Source of the DNA: Pseudomonas sp. P818
GTDB taxonomy: Bacteria > Pseudomonadota > Gammaproteobacteria > Pseudomonadales > Pseudomonadaceae
Length of the DNA stretch: 64,000 nt
Assembly: GCF_000418555.1 (NCBI RefSeq)
Contig: NZ_ATKM01000019.1
Coordinates: 619,889-683,888, forward strand
Direction of reading: 5' to 3'
In this document: piece after piece, positions 57,327-64,000 of the stretch
How the letters are laid out: each line of letters opens with the position of its first letter
How positions within the stretch are numbered: position 1 is the stretch's first letter
Position numbers and translations under genes: made by a program
Notes under the pieces: generated by a model
Database searches by the model: none
The model's input: the letters and a program-made list of their open reading frames with translations, nothing else
Told to the model about the DNA's origin: nothing

Positions 57327-58022
57327 TTACGCGTCGAGCGAAGCCTGATCGATGATCAGACCCGGACCCATGGTGGTGCTCAGGGTCACGCGCTTGACGT
57401 AGATACCTTTCGAGGTCGACGGCTTCAGACGCTTCAGGTCGGACAGCAGGGCTTCCACGTTCTGCTTCAGCGCGGCGGCTTCGAAGCCGACCTTGCCGAC
57501 GGAGGTGTGGATGATGCCGTTCTTGTCGGTACGGAAACGCACCTGACCAGCCTTGGCGTTCTTCACGGCGGTAGCGACGTCCGGAGTCACGGTGCCGACC
57601 TTCGGGTTCGGCATCAGGCCGCGCGGACCCAGTACCTGGCCCAGCTGGCCAACGACGCGCATGGCGTCCGGGGAAGCGATGACCACGTCGTAGTTCAGAT
57701 CGCCGGCCTTCATTTCGGCAGCCAGATCGTCCATACCAACCTTGTCGGCACCGGCAGCCAGGGCAGCTTCAGCGCCCGGACCCTGGGTGAACACGGCAAC
57801 GCGTACGGTCTTGCCAGTGCCGTTCGGCAGAACGGTGGCGCCACGTACGACCTGGTCGGATTTACGCGGGTCTACGCCCAGGTTCACGGCGACGTCGAAG
57901 GACTCGGTGAACTTGACGGCAGACAGCTCGGCCAGCAGGCTGGCAGCTTCTTCGAAGGTGTAGGCCTTGCCGGCTTCAACCTTGGCCGCGATGGCCTTTT
58001 GGCGCTTGGTCAACTTAGCCAT
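57327..58022 (-). CDS. rplA: 50S ribosomal protein L1
   Basis: 231 residues, MAKLTKRQKAIAAKVEAGKAY, with VVIASPDAMRVVGQLGQVLGPRGLMPNPKVGTVT near 112-145. Its start codon overlaps the rplK stop (TAATG). Confidence 0.98.
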   Translation of the reverse strand: MAKLTKRQKAIAAKVEAGKAYTFEEAASLLAELSAVKFTESFDVAVNLGVDPRKSDQVVRGATVLPNGTGKTVRVAVFTQGPGAEAALAAGADKVGMDDLAAEMKAGDLNYDVVIASPDAMRVVGQLGQVLGPRGLMPNPKVGTVTPDVATAVKNAKAGQVRFRTDKNGIIHTSVGKVGFEAAALKQNVEALLSDLKRLKPSTSKGIYVKRVTLSTTMGPGLIIDQASLDA

Positions 58023-58453
58023 TACACACCCTCCACGTTCAGGCCCATGCTACGAGCGGAGCCGGCGATGGTGCGCACGGCCGCATCCAGGTCAGCGGCA
58101 GTCAGATCGGCCTGCTTGGTCTTGGCGATCTCTTCCAGCTGAGCACGGGTAACGGTGCCTACTTTGACGGTGTTCGGACGAGCGGAGCCGCTGGTCAGGC
58201 CGGCGGCCTTCTTCAGCAGTACCGATGCCGGGGTGCTCTTGGTTTCAAAGGTGAAGCTGCGGTCGCTGTAAACGGTGATGATCACAGGAGTCGGCAGACC
58301 AGGTTCCATGCCCTGAGTCTTGGCGTTGAACGCCTTGCAGAATTCCATGATGTTCACGCCGTGCTGACCCAGAGCGGGACCGACGGGTGGCGACGGGTTT
58401 GCCTGACCGGCTTTAACCTGCAGCTTGATATAAGCCTGAATCTTCTTAGCCAT
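58022..58453 (-). CDS. rplK: 50S ribosomal protein L11
   Basis: 143 residues, AKKIQAYIKLQVKAGQANPSPPVGPALGQHGVNIMEFCKAFN. Part of the GTPase-associated centre; thiostrepton-contact prolines (PSPPVGP) are intact. Confidence 0.98.
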   Translation of the reverse strand: MAKKIQAYIKLQVKAGQANPSPPVGPALGQHGVNIMEFCKAFNAKTQGMEPGLPTPVIITVYSDRSFTFETKSTPASVLLKKAAGLTSGSARPNTVKVGTVTRAQLEEIAKTKQADLTAADLDAAVRTIAGSARSMGLNVEGV

Positions 58454-58530
58454 TAGCTACTCCAATTTCGGGTTCGAACGCCTGACGGCTCCCCGAGGTT
58501 ACTTACGCATTTATCCCAGTGACGACAAAA

Positions 58531-58553
58531 CCCCGCAGCCTAAGGCTGCGGGG
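58531..58553 (-). terminator. secE-nusG terminator
   Basis: CCCCGCAGCC / GGCTGCGGGG with a three-base loop, followed in the operon direction by TTTTGTCG, 19 bases after the nusG stop. The rplK operon must then have its own promoter in the following 75 bases, which I could not identify. Confidence 0.95.
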
Positions 58554-58572
58554 TGAGGGATGCTTATGTCAG

Positions 58573-59106
58573 TTATGCCTTCTCGACCTGACTGAACTCC
58601 AGCTCGACCGGGGTGGAGCGACCAAAGATGGTCACAGCAACCTGGATTCGGCTCTTCTCGTAATTCACTTCTTCGACCACACCGCCGAAATCGGCGAACG
58701 GGCCATCGATAACTCGTACCATCTCGCCCGGCTCGAACAACGTCTTCGGCTTGGGCTTGTCACCACTGTCGGCAACACGACGCAGGATGGCTTCGGCTTC
58801 TTTTTCGGTGATCGGCGCCGGCTTGTCGGCAGTGCCACCAATGAAGCCCATGACGCGCGGCGTATCCTTGATCAAGTGCCAAGTCGCCTCGTTCATTTCC
58901 ATCTGCACTAGAACATAGCCGGGGAAGAACTTGCGCTCACTCTTGCGCTTCTGACCATTGCGCATCTCGACCACCTCTTCAGTGGGGACGAGAATCTCGC
59001 CGAAGTCATCTTCCATACCAGCCAGTTTCACGCGCTCGATGAGCGAGCGCATGACATGCTTCTCGTAACCCGAGTAAGCATGCACGACGTACCAACGCTT
59101 AGCCAC
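58573..59106 (-). CDS. nusG: Transcription termination/antitermination factor NusG
   Basis: 177 residues, AKRWYVVHAYSGYEKHVMRSL, with FFPGYVLVQMEMNEATWHLIKDTPRVMGFIGG and the KOW domain PGEMVRVIDGPFADFGGVVEEVN. Start GTG at 59106. Links RNA polymerase to Rho and to the leading ribosome. Confidence 0.98.
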   Translation of the reverse strand: MAKRWYVVHAYSGYEKHVMRSLIERVKLAGMEDDFGEILVPTEEVVEMRNGQKRKSERKFFPGYVLVQMEMNEATWHLIKDTPRVMGFIGGTADKPAPITEKEAEAILRRVADSGDKPKPKTLFEPGEMVRVIDGPFADFGGVVEEVNYEKSRIQVAVTIFGRSTPVELEFSQVEKA

Positions 59107-59115
59107 GAGACACCC

Positions 59116-59484
59116 TTAACCAACAATCAGGGAAATAAGCCAACCGAGCAGGGAATCGAGCCCCCACAGCAGCAGCGCCATCACCAGAACCACAGCAACC
59201 ACGATCAAGGTGGTCTGCGTGGTTTCCTGGCGGGTCGGCCAGACAACCTTACGAATCTCGACGCGCGCTTCTTTCAGCAGCACCGCGAAAGCCTGACCAC
59301 GAGCAGTCTGAAACGCCACGAAAGCAGCAACAGCACCCAGAACAACCAGACCCAGAACGCGATACAGAACCGGCTCTGCAGAGAAGTACTGATTACCTAC
59401 GACACCCACAGCAACCAGGGCAGCGACAACCAGCCACTTGACCAGATCAAAGCGAGAGTCTTTGGCTTCAGCCTTAACATTCAT
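59116..59484 (-). CDS. secE: Preprotein translocase subunit SecE
   Basis: 122 residues from ATG 59484, MNVKAEAKDSRFDLVKWLVV. Three membrane helices (about 16-33, 40-58, 92-118) and the conserved EARVEIRKVVWPTRQETTQTTLIV cytoplasmic segment. The longer frame crosses tRNA-Trp and is rejected. Nine bases from nusG. Confidence 0.98.
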   Translation of the reverse strand: MNVKAEAKDSRFDLVKWLVVAALVAVGVVGNQYFSAEPVLYRVLGLVVLGAVAAFVAFQTARGQAFAVLLKEARVEIRKVVWPTRQETTQTTLIVVAVVLVMALLLWGLDSLLGWLISLIVG

Positions 59485-59526
59485 TCGAGAGGATCCTGTG
59501 AAAGACACGCCAAATTCGTTAGAAAA

Positions 59527-59602
59527 TGGCAGGTCAGGAGGGAATCGAACCCCCAACCTGCGGTTTTGGAGACCGCCGCTCTGCCAATTGAGCTACTGAC
59601 CT
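59527..59602 (-). tRNA. tRNA-Trp (CCA)
   Basis: 76 bases with the 3' CCA encoded. Acceptor AGGTCAG/CTGACCT, D-arm TAGCTCAATTGGCAGAG, anticodon loop CTCCAAA (anticodon CCA), T-loop GGTTCGATTCC. Located between tufB and secE. Confidence 0.97.
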
Positions 59603-59612
59603 AGAACAAAAT

Positions 59613-59636
59613 CAGGCCGACCATTATGCCGGCCTG
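59613..59636 (-). terminator. tufB terminator
   Basis: CAGGCCG / CGGCCTG with a 10-base loop, followed in the tufB direction by ATTTTGTTC, directly ahead of tRNA-Trp. The tRNA would need read-through or its own promoter. Confidence 0.8.
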
Positions 59637-59655
59637 AGAGGGACAGATCAATCGA

Positions 59656-60849
59656 TTATTCGATGATCTTTGCTACAACACCGGCACCAACGGTACGGCC
59701 ACCTTCGCGGATCGCGAAGCGCAGGCCGTCTTCCATGGCGATCGGCTTGATCAGGGTGACAACCATCTTGATGTTGTCGCCCGGCATTACCATCTCAACG
59801 CCTTCCGGCAGTTCGCACGAACCGGTCACGTCAGTGGTACGGAAGTAGAACTGCGGACGGTAGCCCTTGAAGAACGGAGTGTGACGACCACCTTCTTCCT
59901 TGGACAGAACGTACACTTCAGCTTCGAACTTGGTGTGCGGCTTGATGGTGCCCGGCTTGGCCAGAACCTGGCCACGCTCGACTTCATCACGCTTGGTGCC
60001 GCGCAGCAGCACGCCGCAGTTCTCACCAGCACGACCTTCGTCCAGCAGCTTGCGGAACATCTCAACGCCGGTGCAGGTGGTCTTGGTGGTCGGACGCAGA
60101 CCAACGATTTCGATTTCTTCCTGGATCTTGACGATACCGCGCTCTACACGACCGGTCACTACAGTACCGCGGCCGGAGATCGAGAACACGTCTTCGATCG
60201 GCATCAGGAACGGACGGTCGATGGCACGAACCGGCTCAGGAATGTAGCTGTCCAGAGTCTCAACCAGCTTCTTGACGGCAGTAGTGCCCAGCTCGTTGGT
60301 GTCTTCGCCGTTCAGCGCCATCAGCGCGGAGCCGATGATGATCGGAGTGTCGTCACCCGGGAAATCGTAGGTGCTCAGCAGGTCGCGAACTTCCATCTCG
60401 ACCAGCTCCAGCAGCTCGGCATCGTCAACCATGTCAGCCTTGTTCAGGAAGACAACGATGTACGGAACGCCAACCTGACGGGACAGCAGGATGTGCTCAC
60501 GGGTTTGCGGCATGGGGCCGTCGGCAGCCGAGCAGACCAGGATCGCGCCGTCCATCTGGGCAGCACCGGTGATCATGTTCTTCACGTAGTCGGCGTGGCC
60601 CGGGCAGTCAACGTGCGCGTAGTGACGAATGTTGGAGTCGTACTCTACGTGCGCAGTGTTGATGGTGATACCACGAGCTTTTTCTTCCGGAGCGCTGTCG
60701 ATCTTGTCGAAGTCAACCTTGGCCGAACCGAATACTTCGGAGCAGACGCGGGTCAGAGCAGCGGTCAGAGTGGTCTTACCGTGGTCAACGTGACCGATGG
60801 TGCCGACGTTGACGTGCGGTTTGTTACGTTCGAATTTCTCTTTAGCCAT
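59656..60849 (-). CDS. tufB: Elongation factor Tu (copy B, tRNA-linked)
   Basis: 397 residues, identical in protein sequence to the copy at 43110-44303. Starts with ATG at 60849. The DNA differs from copy A at only about 14 positions, half of them in the last 45 bases. It follows the Tyr-Gly-Thr tRNA cluster, as in the classic thrU-tufB arrangement. Confidence 0.98.
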   Translation of the reverse strand: MAKEKFERNKPHVNVGTIGHVDHGKTTLTAALTRVCSEVFGSAKVDFDKIDSAPEEKARGITINTAHVEYDSNIRHYAHVDCPGHADYVKNMITGAAQMDGAILVCSAADGPMPQTREHILLSRQVGVPYIVVFLNKADMVDDAELLELVEMEVRDLLSTYDFPGDDTPIIIGSALMALNGEDTNELGTTAVKKLVETLDSYIPEPVRAIDRPFLMPIEDVFSISGRGTVVTGRVERGIVKIQEEIEIVGLRPTTKTTCTGVEMFRKLLDEGRAGENCGVLLRGTKRDEVERGQVLAKPGTIKPHTKFEAEVYVLSKEEGGRHTPFFKGYRPQFYFRTTDVTGSCELPEGVEMVMPGDNIKMVVTLIKPIAMEDGLRFAIREGGRTVGAGVVAKIIE

Positions 60850-60900
60850 CTTGACCGTCTCCTAGCGAAGAATTGAGCAAGCCATGCCGCCATTAAAACA

Positions 60901-60926
60901 AAGGCAGATACTTTCATATCTGCCTT
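60901..60926 (-). terminator. Hairpin between tRNA-Thr and tufB
   Basis: AAGGCAGATA / TATCTGCCTT is a 10-base perfect stem with a six-base loop, followed in the operon direction by TGTTTTAATGG. It looks like an intrinsic terminator or attenuator in front of tufB. Confidence 0.8.
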
Positions 60927-60933
60927 CATTAGA

Positions 60934-61009
60934 TGGAGCTCATGAGCGGATTTGAACCGCTGACCTCACCCTTACCAAGGGTGTGCTCTACCAGCTGAGC
61001 TACATGAGC
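60934..61009 (-). tRNA. tRNA-Thr (GGT)
   Basis: 76 bases with encoded CCA. Acceptor GCTCATG/CATGAGC, anticodon stem CACCC/GGGTG around TTGGTAA (anticodon GGT), T-loop GGTTCAAATCC. Confidence 0.97.
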
Positions 61010-61035
61010 CAAACTCTATTGCGCCAACCACAAAC

Positions 61036-61109
<74 letters not shown>

Positions 61110-61133
61110 GGAGCCTGCAGCTCACGCCGAATC

Positions 61134-61218
<85 letters not shown>

Positions 61219-61231
61219 AAAGTGAGGCGGC

Positions 61232-61260
61232 ATTTTCTAGATCTGCCACCCTGCTGTCAA
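61232..61260 (-). promoter_or_regulatory. Promoter of the tRNA-tufB transcript
   Basis: On the minus strand a perfect TTGACA (61260-61255) and GAAAAT (61237-61232, within TAGAAAAT) with a 17-base spacer, then a GC-rich GCCGCC discriminator as in stable RNA promoters, 14 bases before tRNA-Tyr. Confidence 0.75.
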
Positions 61261-61359
61261 GCTTTTTCTCATTAAAATCTTGAGGTTAGCTACTTTGACA
61301 ACATCTTCGTCGGGAACCAACTTTGACCACCCTGCGAAGCGGGCGCCATTCTATGCAAA

Positions 61360-62046
61360 CTACTGGAGCAATGCAACGCCTTCACAAGGCATTAATTTAT
61401 GCTGCAAACCAGCGAAGTCTCCAGCCAGCCGCCCAAGCAGAAACTCATCGGCCAAACGCCGACTTTGCGGCGCTACACGCACCCAAAAACTACGGTGCGC
61501 ACGTGACAGCTCGCGTATCTGCGGCTCGTAGCCAACGTTACGCAAACGCTGCATGACGCTATTGGCCGAATCATTTCGAGGGAATATGCCGAGCGATATA
61601 CCATTGGCCAGCTCGCCCTGGGTAATGATGTAGCTATCGATACGCCGCGCCTGCAACTCACGCAGCTGCCTCAGGGAAGCCTGACGGGAAGCCAGAGGCG
61701 GCAGGTACACCCAGTACTCGACACCTGCAGCCGCATCGACACTGCGTACGTCAGCCTGAATGTCCAGGCTCAGCAAACGTTGCTCGACGACCCTTGCTCT
61801 CGCCTCATCCTCGAAGCTACCGAGAAAGAGGCAGACCGCCGCCTCGGGCGCAGCCACGTCGGCTGACACCGATGAATCACCACGCGAGCGTGGCGCATCG
61901 GCCTCGCTCAACAGACGAATATCCTTACGAGCCGCCTGATAGGCATCTGCCGGGGCGACTTCCTTGGCACGCAGGGGTGCCTGCTGTTGATGCCAGACGT
62001 AATAGAAGGCATTGAGCAGTAGGAGCAACAGCAGAATCCAGCGCAT
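61360..62046 (-). CDS. SPOR-domain membrane protein
   Basis: 228 residues from ATG 62046 (GAGG six bases upstream). An N-terminal membrane helix (MRWILLLLLLLNAFYYVW) is followed by a periplasmic part with a SPOR-like domain (about 70-160): VCLFLGSFEDEARARVVEQRLLSLDIQADVR, EYWVYLPPLASRQASLRQL, GISLGIFPRNDSANSVMQRL. SPOR domains bind denuded septal peptidoglycan. Conserved next to coaX and birA in Pseudomonas; function unknown. Confidence 0.82.
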   Translation of the reverse strand: MRWILLLLLLLNAFYYVWHQQQAPLRAKEVAPADAYQAARKDIRLLSEADAPRSRGDSSVSADVAAPEAAVCLFLGSFEDEARARVVEQRLLSLDIQADVRSVDAAAGVEYWVYLPPLASRQASLRQLRELQARRIDSYIITQGELANGISLGIFPRNDSANSVMQRLRNVGYEPQIRELSRAHRSFWVRVAPQSRRLADEFLLGRLAGDFAGLQHKLMPCEGVALLQ

Positions 62047-62054
62047 GACTTGCC

Positions 62055-62804
62055 TCAACTAAAGGGACAGGCGATAGCCAGCCCAACAAATACCAAGTCC
62101 GCAATTACCTGCGCGCCCGGCACCACATCACGCACCAGGTCCGCATCGCCACCGGTCAGAAAAACCTCGAAACCTTCAGGGAAGCGAGCCTGCGCCTGCA
62201 ATAGTTGCTGGGCAACGAAACCACGCAACATCAACACACAACCACGCTCCACAGCTTCGGCCGTGGAGCGACCAGGCTCAAGTTCCTGCAAGGCAGCGAG
62301 CGCTACCTGACGATCGTAGCGAATGCGCCGTGTATGCGTACTCAACTGATCGCGCATCAACGGCAGTCCCGGGCAAATGAAGCCCCCCAGGTGCTTGCCA
62401 TCGGCCGATACGAAGTCAGCGGTCACCGCTGTACCGAGATCCACCACCAGGCACGCGCGCTGCCCGAGGTGATAAGCGCCGAGCACAGCGAGCCAGCGAT
62501 CCAGCCCCAGACGCCGGAAGTCCTCGTAACCGTTATGCACCCCCCCGACATGACTGGCAGAGTGAGCACAAACAGCGTCAACACCCAGGAGCTCACGCAG
62601 GCGCGCCACCAGCTGCTCGGTTTCAGCATCACTACGCACACTGACCAGTCGACAGTGAGTCACTTGCAACCCAGAAGCGGCAGCCAGTGACTCAAAGAGG
62701 GCGGTATCGGAATCCACCACACCAGCAAAGAGGCGCTGACGCCCATCCAGGGAAATCACCCGCCACTTGATAAAGCTGTTACCACAGTCGAGCTCAAGAA
62801 TCAT
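62055..62804 (-). CDS. coaX: Type III pantothenate kinase
   Basis: 249 residues. N-terminal phosphate loop LELDCGNSFIKWRV, GLDRWLAVLGAYHLGQRACLVVDLGTAVTADFVSADGKHLGGFICPGLPLM near 96-145, and VFLTGGDADLV near 215. Starts coenzyme A synthesis; acetyl-CoA-insensitive family, not related to CoaA. Overlaps birA by 11 bases. Confidence 0.96.
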   Translation of the reverse strand: MILELDCGNSFIKWRVISLDGRQRLFAGVVDSDTALFESLAAASGLQVTHCRLVSVRSDAETEQLVARLRELLGVDAVCAHSASHVGGVHNGYEDFRRLGLDRWLAVLGAYHLGQRACLVVDLGTAVTADFVSADGKHLGGFICPGLPLMRDQLSTHTRRIRYDRQVALAALQELEPGRSTAEAVERGCVLMLRGFVAQQLLQAQARFPEGFEVFLTGGDADLVRDVVPGAQVIADLVFVGLAIACPFS

Positions 62805-63759
62805 GTTGCAACCTCAGGCTCAACTCTCCGCCACTGAATGCGCGATCAACACCCTCTACATTCAGCCGAATAGCGCCGCGCTCATCAACACCAAGCACGA
62901 CACCCAGCGTCGCATTACTTCCAGCAGTCAAAGCCACAGAGCGCCCGCGCCAAGCATGTAGCGCCTCCCATTCGTCCCGCAAACCGGAAAAACCACGCTG
63001 CCAGTGCAGGGAAAGACAATCGCGCAAGTGCAGTAACAGCTGTGCAGCCAAATCGTTCCGGTCAAGCACACGCCCCATGCACTGTCGCACAGAGGTCCAC
63101 GGCTGATCGATAGCACCGGGAGCATCAACCGCCATGTTGACGTTGATACCGATGCCTATGACCACATGACATACATCAGCCGGGTCTCCAGCGAGCTCCA
63201 GGAGGATCCCGGATATCTTGCATCCATCGACCAGCACATCATTCGGCCACTTCAGCTGCGCACCCTTAACACCGCAGGCTTGCAGCGCCTTAGCGACAGC
63301 AAGGCCAACCGTGAGACTCAGAGCCTCTACCTGGCTCATGCCACCATCGACACGCAGAACGACACTGCAGTAGAGATTTTCGGCGAATGGACTTGCCCAG
63401 GTGCGCCCGCGTCGACCACGTCCAGCGGTCTGACGCTCGGCCATCAGCACGAAAGGCGCGCGCGCACCTGCATCGAGGCGACGAAAGATCTCGGCATTCG
63501 TGGAGTCCACACTGGCCTCGACACTGATCGGCCAGCCCAGACCGAGGACGGCACTCGATATCCGCTTGGCATCGAGCAGGATCATGGGCGAAGGCAGTCG
63601 ATAGCCGCGGCCAGGGACCTTGAAAACCTCGACCCCGAACTCAGCCTCCAGGCCTTGCAACTGCTTCCAGACGGCACTTCGACTAATCCCGAGCTGCGCC
63701 CCCAAGGCTTCACCGGAATGAAATCGCCCATCCTGCAGAAGTTTCAACAATTCCAGCAT
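62794..63759 (-). CDS. birA: Bifunctional biotin-[acetyl-CoA-carboxylase] ligase / biotin repressor BirA
   Basis: 321 residues from ATG 63759, MLELLKLLQDGRFHSGEALGAQLGISRSAVWKQLQ, so it has the DNA-binding domain of repressor-type BirA. Ligase motifs are ERQTAGRGRRGRTWASPFAENLYCSV near 110-135 and KWPNDVLVDGCKISGILLE near 180. It attaches biotin to AccB and may repress biotin genes. An ATG at 63789 would add ten residues; the shorter start is favoured by alignment to the family. Confidence 0.95.
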   Translation of the reverse strand: MLELLKLLQDGRFHSGEALGAQLGISRSAVWKQLQGLEAEFGVEVFKVPGRGYRLPSPMILLDAKRISSAVLGLGWPISVEASVDSTNAEIFRRLDAGARAPFVLMAERQTAGRGRRGRTWASPFAENLYCSVVLRVDGGMSQVEALSLTVGLAVAKALQACGVKGAQLKWPNDVLVDGCKISGILLELAGDPADVCHVVIGIGINVNMAVDAPGAIDQPWTSVRQCMGRVLDRNDLAAQLLLHLRDCLSLHWQRGFSGLRDEWEALHAWRGRSVALTAGSNATLGVVLGVDERGAIRLNVEGVDRAFSGGELSLRLQHDS

Positions 63760-63978
63760 GCGAGGCCCCGCTACGAACAAGGCTGGCATGATAACGACGA
63801 GGCCTCAGCTTGCATAGAAACAGGAGGCCAAAGACAAACTGACAGGAAAATGGATCAAGGTGCCAGACAAAAGCCAAAGAACCGCCTGCTTAGGCTGGCG
63901 ACAGCTATTTTATAAGCGAGACGCCTCGCTCGCCTGCTGGCGCCACTTTGAAACTTTCCCGAGCGCAAAGAAGAAACC

Positions 63979-64000
63979 CCAGACCGCGTTAGCGATCTGG
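63979..64000 (-). terminator. Terminator hairpin at the right window edge
   Basis: CCAGACCGC / GCGATCTGG (one mismatch) with a GTTA loop; in the minus direction GGGTTTCTTCTTT follows. It would stop transcription entering from beyond the window. In PAO1, as I recall, an rRNA operon lies next to birA, so this may be an rRNA terminator. Confidence 0.75.

Overview
The window is a GC-rich gammaproteobacterial chromosome segment that reads as Pseudomonas in the broad sense. The gene order matches what I recall of two P. aeruginosa PAO1 blocks: pgpA/thiL to oprG (PA4050-PA4069 area) and ssb to birA (PA4232-PA4280 area). These blocks lie far apart in PAO1 and are joined here near 19.9-21.1 kb. A katG at the katA position and an extra TonB locus suggest a species outside P. 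aeruginosa, possibly the mendocina/oleovorans group, but I cannot prove the species.

Layout. 1-6 kb (minus strand): nrdR-ribD, an FMN riboswitch, then ribE-ribBA-ribH-nusB-thiL-pgpA, which is riboflavin synthesis followed by antitermination, thiamine and phospholipid genes. 6.2-8.2 kb (plus): a YbaY/YscW-like lipoprotein, a methyltransferase and a thioredoxin-TPR co-chaperone. 8.7-12.1 kb (plus): a zinc-stress operon behind a Zur-box-like palindrome, consisting of a His-rich periplasmic protein, an ABC ATPase, a permease and a DUF3299 protein. 12.3-17.2 kb (minus): a six-gene TonB2-type energy transduction locus (DUF3450, TtpC-like ExbB, ExbB, ExbD, TonB, TPR) with a candidate Fur box. Then come oprG with an Anr-type promoter, two sugar-nucleotide short-chain reductases, and an HxlR regulator divergent from a glutathione S-transferase gene.

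21-29 kb: ssb and an MFS transporter diverge from uvrA; a ferritin gene and katG follow. 29.3-60.8 kb (minus) is the large transcription/translation cluster, read from secE: secE-nusG, rplK-rplA, rplJ-rplL-rpoB-rpoC, rpsL-rpsG-fusA-tufA, the S10, spc and alpha operons down to rplQ. It is preceded by tRNA-Tyr, tRNA-Gly, tRNA-Thr, tufB and tRNA-Trp. The right end holds a SPOR-domain protein, coaX and birA, and stops inside a terminator hairpin that probably belongs to a neighbouring operon (an rRNA operon in PAO1).

The least ordinary features are: two related miniature inverted-repeat elements with a shared core and different ends, one of them sitting in the loop of the uvrA/ferritin terminator; a short leader ORF and Shine-Dalgarno hairpin between the FMN riboswitch and ribE; the TonB2 locus; katG with an OxyR-like site next to ferritin; T-tract hairpins inside the spc operon; and two tuf genes that are almost identical except at their ends. 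No completely unknown multigene system was recognised. No gene-free stretch exceeds 300 bases.
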